64,000 nucleotides of DNA, taken from Candidatus Peribacteraceae bacterium. GTDB taxonomy: Bacteria > Patescibacteriota > Gracilibacteria > Peribacterales > Peribacteraceae. The notes beneath the pieces are model-generated. The model was not told where the DNA came from. It worked only from the letters and a program-made list of their open reading frames with translations, and ran no database searches. The DNA lies in NCBI GenBank assembly GCA_028703445.1, contig JAQVMW010000001.1, positions 177,853-241,852 on the forward strand, given 5' to 3'. Made by a program: the position numbers and the translations under genes. Shown here in pieces: positions 59,548 to 64,000 of this stretch (within the stretch, counting starts at the first letter, position 1; every line of letters starts with the position of its first letter).

Positions 59548-59602
59548 ACTTGCAGGGATGACTCTCTGAGGTTTTTCACAAGTTCATGCACCCTCACCCT
59601 AC

Positions 59603-59621
59603 CCTCTCCCAATGGGAGAGG
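59603..59621. repeat. CCTCTCCC hairpin repeat in the rplX-rplE spacer
   Basis: CCTCTCCC, AAT, GGGAGAGG: an 8-bp hairpin preceded by CACCCTCACCCTA. Same family as 51182-51218, opposite orientation. No gene lies in the spacer 59548-59693. Confidence 0.65.
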
Positions 59622-59693
59622 AGATACGGATGAAGTCCGAAGCGATTGCTCGTGGGAGAGTGGCCGAAGGTGGATGCTGCTGAATTTCATATC

Positions 59694-60248
59694 TTAGGAA
59701 CCACGTCCGTGGCTGAAGGATTCGGGAATGCGTGTCTCTGCGGGAACGCTGTGATCGGTCACCTGCCCTTTTGGCTCCTCGCCTTCCTGCACCGCCTCCG
59801 CACCGAAACTGAGTCTCTTCCAGAAGGGCTTGCGCTCCGGTCCGGCCACCTGCTGCACCTCTCCTTCCTTACCTTCTTTACCTACCTTACCTTCCTGAGC
59901 TTTCAGCGGCGCCGCCTTGGGGCCTTTCTTGGCCCTCACTTTACCCTGAACAAGTACTTCGCCGCTCACCTTGGCAATGCGCATTTTGCGACCCTTCTCG
60001 TCGAGGCGCACACCGATACGCGTGGGTTTCTTGGTCTTGGCATCCATCACCATCACATTGCTCGCGGCGATGCTCGCCTCGTACTTCAGGCGCTGCCCGG
60101 GACCCTGCGTTGTCTTGCGGACGTGCCGAGTGCGCATGTTCACGTCACTCACCACCAACCGGTCACCGAGGACGCGCAGGACCGTGCCGGTCTTGCCCTT
60201 GTCTTTGCCGGAGATGACGAGGACGAAATCGCCCGTATGAATTCTCAT
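59694..60248 (-). CDS. rplX: 50S ribosomal protein L24 with long C-terminal extension
   Basis: 184 residues against ~103 usually. The KOW core is at the N-terminus ([25 protein letters not shown]), followed by [19 protein letters not shown]. After ~103 comes an ~80-residue Lys/Glu/Gly-rich tail with a KEGKEGEV repeat made from GGTAAGGAAG-type DNA. The tail is probably disordered and on the ribosome surface. ATGA overlap with rplN. Confidence 0.93.
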   Translation of the reverse strand: MRIHTGDFVLVISGKDKGKTGTVLRVLGDRLVVSDVNMRTRHVRKTTQGPGQRLKYEASIAASNVMVMDAKTKKPTRIGVRLDEKGRKMRIAKVSGEVLVQGKVRAKKGPKAAPLKAQEGKVGKEGKEGEVQQVAGPERKPFWKRLSFGAEAVQEGEEPKGQVTDHSVPAETRIPESFSHGRGS

Positions 60249-60613
60249 AGAACGTCAGGAGCAAGGGAGAGAATCTTCTTGTAGCCGCCGACCTTGAGCT
60301 CGCGGGCCACCGGACCGAAGACGCGGGTGCCCTTGGGCTGTCCGTCACTGGCAATGATCACGCAGGCATTGTCATCGAACTTTACCCCTCCCCCATCCGG
60401 ACGACGGATGAAATCACGCGTTCGCACGATAACCGCGCGCTCGACGGCCTTCTTACGCACCGTGCCGCGCGGAGCAGCTTCCTTGATTGCCACCACGATG
60501 GTGTCTCCGATGTGGGCATAGCGCCGCTTGCTACTGCCGAGCACCTTGATGCACATGGCCGACTTGGCGCCCGTATTATCTGCCACAACAAGGATGGATT
60601 GCTGCTGAATCAT
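60245..60613 (-). CDS. rplN: 50S ribosomal protein L14
   Basis: 122 residues. [42 protein letters not shown], and [11 protein letters not shown] near the end are canonical. Overlaps rpsQ and rplX by ATGA. Confidence 0.96.
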   Translation of the reverse strand: MIQQQSILVVADNTGAKSAMCIKVLGSSKRRYAHIGDTIVVAIKEAAPRGTVRKKAVERAVIVRTRDFIRRPDGGGVKFDDNACVIIASDGQPKGTRVFGPVARELKVGGYKKILSLAPDVL

Positions 60614-60975
60614 TTTTTGGAGGAAACCGAAGATACCGAGGAGTCCGGGGAGTGCTTCTTCTCGTGAACCGTATGCTTCTTCTCGCGGTGGATGCTCTTC
60701 TCAATCGCCTCCTCTTCCCTGATCTCGCTGACGCGCGGAACGCGCTCCAGAATCTCCGTGACCCGGAAACACTTGTTCTTGCTCAGGGGACGGCACTCCG
60801 TGATGAGAACGGTATCGCCAACGATCAGATCCTTGTGCGCGCCGGTGTCCGCCAGGAACTTCTTACTCCGCGTGAACCGCTTCTGATAGAGCGGATGGAA
60901 GATCGAGCGGTGCACGGTCACCGTGACGGTGCCGGTCATTTTCGCCGAAGTGATCTGACCTTTCTTGGTTCTCAT
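60610..60975 (-). CDS. rpsQ: 30S ribosomal protein S17 with Ser-rich tail
   Basis: 121 residues against ~85. OB-fold core: [28 protein letters not shown], then [24 protein letters not shown]. The tail (~86-121) is His/Lys/Glu-rich then [10 protein letters not shown], encoded by a repeat shared with the rplV 3' end. Confidence 0.94.
   Translation of the reverse strand: MRTKKGQITSAKMTGTVTVTVHRSIFHPLYQKRFTRSKKFLADTGAHKDLIVGDTVLITECRPLSKNKCFRVTEILERVPRVSEIREEEAIEKSIHREKKHTVHEKKHSPDSSVSSVSSKK
60619..60651 (-). repeat. rpsQ 3'-end repeat shared with rplV
   Basis: Plus-strand GGAGGAAAC, then CGAAGATACCGAGGAGTCC; the rplV 3' end (62408-62450) has the same units with CGAAGATGCCGACGAGTCC and a 9-bp insertion. 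Confidence 0.6.
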
Positions 60976-61307
60976 AAGCGGGTGTGGGAGGCGGACTTGT
61001 CCTTCGTAGCTTTAGCGGAGGGGGAAGCCTTGGCGGAGCCATGGCCGCTCGTGAGCGACGTGGCGGAGGAGGGAACTGTACTGGGCTTTGTGGAGCCCTG
61101 CAATTGAGCAGCGGTCTTTCTTGTCCATTCCGTCTTCATCTGTGCGAACTTGCGCCGCTCCCGACGGAGCTTGGCGGTGTCCTTCTCTTTCTTGAGCTTG
61201 ATGCCGAGGCGCAGTTGTTCGACCAAGAGCGCCTGTGCCTTGATCTCGCGGGCAAGATCGGGCATCTGCATCGCACGGAGTTCGCCGGTGGCAGAAGGCT
61301 TGGGCAT
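60972..61307 (-). CDS. rpmC: 50S ribosomal protein L29 with C-terminal extension
   Basis: 111 residues against ~65. The two-helix core has LAREIKAQALLVEQLRLGIK and AKLRRERRKFAQMKTEW. The extra ~40 residues are Ser/Thr/Ala-rich, ending ASPSAKATKDKSASH, encoded by a palindrome-like CCTCCGC-TAAAG-CTACGAAGG unit near 61003-61023. Overlaps rpsQ by ATGA. Confidence 0.9.
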   Translation of the reverse strand: MPKPSATGELRAMQMPDLAREIKAQALLVEQLRLGIKLKKEKDTAKLRRERRKFAQMKTEWTRKTAAQLQGSTKPSTVPSSATSLTSGHGSAKASPSAKATKDKSASHTRL

Positions 61308-61310
61308 GGT

Positions 61311-61730
61311 TTAGAGAAGAGAAGTCGTAACGATCTTGGTGAGAAGCGGAAGCTTGTATGCAGCGAGCCGAAGAGCGGTCTTGGCCGCCTGTTCATCGAG
61401 ACCGCCCATTTCGAAAATCATGGTGCCTGCACGGACGATGGTTGAGTAACGGTCGAGCGATCCCTTGCCGGAGCCCATCGGAACTTCCGCGGCTTTGCGC
61501 GACACGGGGGTGTGCGGGAAGATGCGAATCCAGATTTTGCCTCCGCGCTGCACACTGTGTGTGAGCGCGCGACGGGCCGCCTCGATCTGACGGGCGGTCA
61601 GTTCTCCGGCTTCCTGGGTTTTGAGTCCCACCGTCCCGAATGCGAGTTGTGTCCCACGCGTGGCCTTGCGACCGAATGCTCCGCGGTAGCGGTGTTGCTT
61701 TCGCCGTTTGATTTTCTTGGGCTCGAGCAT
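61311..61730 (-). CDS. rplP: 50S ribosomal protein L16
   Basis: 139 residues. KKIKRRKQHRYRGAFGRKATRG start, then IEAARRALTHSVQRGGKIWIRIFPHTPVSRKAAEVPMGSGKG with the loop near the peptidyl transferase centre. 3 bp to rpmC. Confidence 0.96.
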   Translation of the reverse strand: MLEPKKIKRRKQHRYRGAFGRKATRGTQLAFGTVGLKTQEAGELTARQIEAARRALTHSVQRGGKIWIRIFPHTPVSRKAAEVPMGSGKGSLDRYSTIVRAGTMIFEMGGLDEQAAKTALRLAAYKLPLLTKIVTTSLL

Positions 61731-61736
61731 GAGGAA

Positions 61737-62402
61737 TCAGGAAGTGTGGAGGGAAGCGGAATGAATTTGCTGCACTTTCTTAAAGACGAGGCCGTGGTAC
61801 ACCCACACCTGCACGCCGATCGTGCCGTACGTCGTGATAGCATGGCGGGTGGCGAACTCCACATTCGCGCGGAGCGTCTGCAACGGGATGTTGCCCAGCT
61901 TGTGAAGCTCAGCACGTGCGATCTCAGCGCCGTTGAGACGCCCTGAAATGGTAACCTTGATTCCGATGGCACCCGCCTGCATGGCCTTCTCAAGCGCCAT
62001 TTTCACGGCGCGACGATAAGGCATGCGACGCTCGATCTGCCCCTGAATCGTCTCGGCGACCACGTCGGCATTGGCATCGGGATTGCGGATTTCCTGGATG
62101 TTCACTTCGAAGGACCCTCCCCAATCTTTCTCCAGCTGCTTGCGCAGATCTTCGATGGCCGCGCCCTGCTTGCCGATGATCACGCCGGGCTTGCTCGAGT
62201 GGATGACGACGGAGATCTTCTTGCCGCGATCAATCTCAATGAGCGCGATGCCTGCGTCCTTCATCTTCTTCATGATGCCGCGACGGATCTGCACGTCCTG
62301 CAGGAAGCTGTCGCGGAATTTCTTGCCGCGGGCATACCACTTGCTCGGCCACGAATGCGTGAGTCCGATCCGAAAGCCGTTGGCGTTCACTTTCTGGCCC
62401 AT
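61737..62402 (-). CDS. rpsC: 30S ribosomal protein S3
   Basis: 221 residues. GQKVNANGFRIGLTHSWPSKWYA start, KH domain VVIHSSKPGVIIGKQGAAIEDLRKQLE, and GAIGIKVTISGRLNGAEIAR in the C-terminal domain. mRNA entry-tunnel protein. Confidence 0.96.
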   Translation of the reverse strand: MGQKVNANGFRIGLTHSWPSKWYARGKKFRDSFLQDVQIRRGIMKKMKDAGIALIEIDRGKKISVVIHSSKPGVIIGKQGAAIEDLRKQLEKDWGGSFEVNIQEIRNPDANADVVAETIQGQIERRMPYRRAVKMALEKAMQAGAIGIKVTISGRLNGAEIARAELHKLGNIPLQTLRANVEFATRHAITTYGTIGVQVWVYHGLVFKKVQQIHSASLHTS

Positions 62403-62404
62403 AA

Positions 62405-62908
62405 TTAGGAGGAAACAGAGGAAGCCGAAGATGCCGACGAGTCCGAGGAGACGTCGGTCTTCTTCTGGGAACGACTCTTTTGTACCGCAGATTTGGCATT
62501 TCGTGAAGTCTTCTCGCTTGTTTTCTCGCTCTTCAGCTTCGTCGGCTTCCTCGGACTCTTCGGGCTCATCTCCCCTTCACTGTCTGCGACACCCAACACG
62601 ATTTCGATGTGGCTCAGGAATTTGCGAACCGGGCGCATGCGGCCGCGCGCCATGGAAACGCCGCGCCGGTAGCCCTGTGCCTGATTCACCACGATGGTGC
62701 GGATGACCAGCTCCTCCATGCGCTGCTTGTCGTTGTGTGAGGCATTGGCCACGGCGGATTTGAGCAGCGCAAGGATCAGCCGCGCCCCTTTCTTGTGCGT
62801 GTGCTCGAGTGAGTCGAGCGCCGCAGGCACCTTAAGCCCGCGGACCATCTGTGCGATGACACTGGCTTTCTTGGGCGCGATGCGTGCGGAGCGGAGGTAG
62901 GCTCTCAT
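62405..62908 (-). CDS. rplV: 50S ribosomal protein L22 with Ser-rich tail
   Basis: 167 residues against ~112. YLRSARIAPKKASVIAQMVRGLKV, then AVANASHNDKQRMEELVIRTIVVNQ and the tunnel-loop region are standard. After ~112 come ~55 Lys/Ser-rich residues ending SSDSSASSASSVSS from a repeat shared with rpsQ. Confidence 0.94.
   Translation of the reverse strand: MRAYLRSARIAPKKASVIAQMVRGLKVPAALDSLEHTHKKGARLILALLKSAVANASHNDKQRMEELVIRTIVVNQAQGYRRGVSMARGRMRPVRKFLSHIEIVLGVADSEGEMSPKSPRKPTKLKSEKTSEKTSRNAKSAVQKSRSQKKTDVSSDSSASSASSVSS
62408..62450 (-). repeat. rplV 3'-end repeat shared with rpsQ
   Basis: Plus-strand GGAGGAAACAGAGGAAG then CCGAAGATGCCGACGAG; compare 60619-60651. It codes the Ser-rich tail and ends at the stop codon. 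Confidence 0.6.
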
Positions 62909-63207
62909 GATTCGTGAGTGGCAGGAGGAGGAATGTCGTGAGGACTATGGGGATCCAATGAACCGGGTTCAAAAGTGAGACTGTGTTGAATACGATCTCC
63001 CAAAGAAGAATTCACTGCTCTAACATCTGATTGTCGATTCATTTCCTTAAGTATCTGAATGATTTGACTCAGTTTTTCCTGAGTACTGAAGTGAAGTTGC
63101 ACTTTTTCACCCGTTAACTCAGTGAGCAGCCTGCCCACTTCTTCCCACTGCTGGTGGATTACTTCATAACTTTCGAGTTCCCTGTGTTGTAGAAGGTCTA
63201 GAACCAT
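62905..63207 (-). CDS. small orphan between rpsS and rplV
   Basis: 100 residues. Helical, Glu/Gln-rich: QHRELESYEVIHQQWEEVGRLLTELTG, then HFSTQEKLSQIIQILKEMNRQ; a Pro/His tail (HSPHDIPPPATHES). The composition is more AT-rich than that of its r-protein neighbours. It overlaps the rplV start by 4 bp (ATGA), so it is translated with the operon. rpsS and rplV are normally adjacent. Confidence 0.6.
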   Translation of the reverse strand: MVLDLLQHRELESYEVIHQQWEEVGRLLTELTGEKVQLHFSTQEKLSQIIQILKEMNRQSDVRAVNSSLGDRIQHSLTFEPGSLDPHSPHDIPPPATHES

Positions 63208-63223
63208 AGAAAAAAGAGGGGGA

Positions 63224-63574
63224 TTATTTCGAGGGGGCGGGAGCGGCCTTGCCGGAAGCGGCAGCGGGAGCGGGTGCAGCGGCTACTGCAGCAGCAGCGG
63301 TCTGGGCTTCCTGCATCTTGCCGCCGTGCACTTTGAACTTCGTCGTCCACGAGAACTCCCCGAGCTTGTGCCCCACCATCTGCTCCGTGACGTACACGGG
63401 CGTGAACTCTTTGCCGTTGTGCACCGCGAATGTGAAGCCCACGAACTCCGGCGGAATGTCGCAGTCACGCGCCCACGTCTTGATGATCTTCTTGTCGCCG
63501 GACCCCACCATCTTCATCACCTTTTGCAGGAGACGCGGATCGACGTAGGGGCCTTTGCTGAGGGAACGAGACAT
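63224..63574 (-). CDS. rpsS: 30S ribosomal protein S19 with Ala-rich tail
   Basis: 116 residues against ~92. [18 protein letters not shown] start, [44 protein letters not shown] are canonical. The last ~25 residues are Ala/Pro-rich. ATG 63574 is the family start; the upstream spacer is G-rich repeat. Confidence 0.95.
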   Translation of the reverse strand: MSRSLSKGPYVDPRLLQKVMKMVGSGDKKIIKTWARDCDIPPEFVGFTFAVHNGKEFTPVYVTEQMVGHKLGEFSWTTKFKVHGGKMQEAQTAAAAVAAAPAPAAASGKAAPAPSK

Positions 63575-63612
63575 TTTAGGGATTAGGGATTGGGAATTAG
63601 GGATTGGGGGAA
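63575..63612. repeat. G-rich TTAGGGATTAGGG spacer repeat
   Basis: Plus strand: five units of TTAGGGAT/TTGGGAAT/TTGGGG between rpsS and rplB. Confidence 0.6.
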
Positions 63613-63617
63613 GGAGG

Positions 63618-64000
63618 TTACTTCTTGCGCGGCTTCTTGATGCGACGGCGGATGATCCACCGATTGGTGACCTTCTTCTTGCGGCGGGTCTTGACCCCGC
63701 GGGCAGGCTTGCCCCACGGCGTCTTGGGTCCGCTCTTGAGTCCGATCGGAGAATGACCCTCTCCACCACCATGCGGGTGATCCACGGCATTCATGGATTT
63801 GCCCAGCACCTGCGGACGGTGGCCGAGCCAGCGACTGCGTCCGGCCTTGCCGATGGAGATCAGATTGTGTTCGAGGTTACTGACCGTTCCGATGGTAGCG
63901 AAGCAGTCCTTCTGAACTCTGCGCACCTCGGTACTTGGCAATTGGACGAGCACGTAGTCCCCATCTAAGCCCATGAGGGTCGCAGATGACCCTGCCGAGC
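63618..64000 (-). CDS. rplB: 50S ribosomal protein L2, C-terminal part
   Basis: Cut by the window edge; the visible frame continues to base 64000 ([18 protein letters not shown]). LPSTEVRRV, then [33 protein letters not shown] carry the conserved region needed for peptidyl transfer (HPHGGGEG with its His). The start lies outside the window. Confidence 0.95.
   Translation of the reverse strand, partial: SAGSSATLMGLDGDYVLVQLPSTEVRRVQKDCFATIGTVSNLEHNLISIGKAGRSRWLGHRPQVLGKSMNAVDHPHGGGEGHSPIGLKSGPKTPWGKPARGVKTRRKKKVTNRWIIRRRIKKPRKK

Noticed and set aside
48409..64000. Plus-strand open frames overlapping ribosomal genes (for example 100-150 codon frames opposite rplF and rplE)
   Set aside because: They mirror the GC-rich codon structure of well-recognised minus-strand genes and show no domains or promoters.
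1..64000. Possible TGA recoding as in Gracilibacteria
   Set aside because: Core genes such as map and rpmJ end at TGA at the expected length, and no internal TGA is needed to extend any conserved protein.

Overview
The window looks like a bacterial chromosome segment from the Candidate Phyla Radiation (Patescibacteria). A Peregrinibacteria/Peribacteria-like lineage is my best guess, from memory of family features rather than a search. The S10-spc-alpha ribosomal protein order is intact but has no gene for L30 (uL30) between rpsE and rplO, which is a known CPR trait. TGA is used as an ordinary stop (for example in map), which argues against the recoded Gracilibacteria/Absconditabacteria. Shine-Dalgarno sequences are almost absent. 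Many genes have a -10 box 5-8 nt before the start codon and so are probably leaderless.

Layout. 0-13.5 kb: a membrane-anchored J-like protein, a giant membrane-anchored FAD oxidoreductase, and a three-gene operon with ATGA overlaps (GT4-pyruvyltransferase fusion, large multi-pass protein, anchored exoprotein). 13.5-19 kb: tRNA-Leu(GAG), a methyltransferase, purB, a GT2 enzyme and ftsH. 19-36 kb: a dense glycan locus with GT2 enzymes, an NAD-dependent epimerase, a PMT-like enzyme, several GT-C membrane transferases (one a tandem fusion, two paralogous, one ALG10-like) and an LtaS/sulfatase-type enzyme; purC and a DgkA-type lipid kinase lie inside it. 36-42 kb: rpe, rpiB, tpiA, a permease, a slipin, dprA and tRNA-Thr(CGT). 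42-44 kb: three orphan genes. 44-64 kb: the minus-strand ribosomal cluster from rpsI back to a partial rplB, with secY, adk, map, infA, rpmJ and rpoA, interrupted by small orphans, a DJ-1/PfpI protein and an SLH-CAP exoprotein.

How the genes fit together. The glycan locus could build and pyruvylate lipid-linked surface saccharides and move them to extracytoplasmic acceptors. DgkA-type undecaprenol kinase would recycle carrier lipid, the GT2 enzymes would load it, and the GT-C enzymes would use it. Rpe, RpiB and TpiA link pentose phosphates to glycolysis.

The most unusual content is non-coding. A two-hairpin element of about 100 nt occurs three times with compensatory base changes (33095, 44016, 48899). 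An in-frame insertion of about 250 bp with a perfect 14-bp hairpin interrupts a glycosyltransferase. Small palindromes sit in frame inside rplF and a GT2 gene. A leaderless mini-ORF before tpiA looks like a duplicate of the tpiA start. Spacers in the ribosomal cluster are built from short words arranged as inverted repeats.
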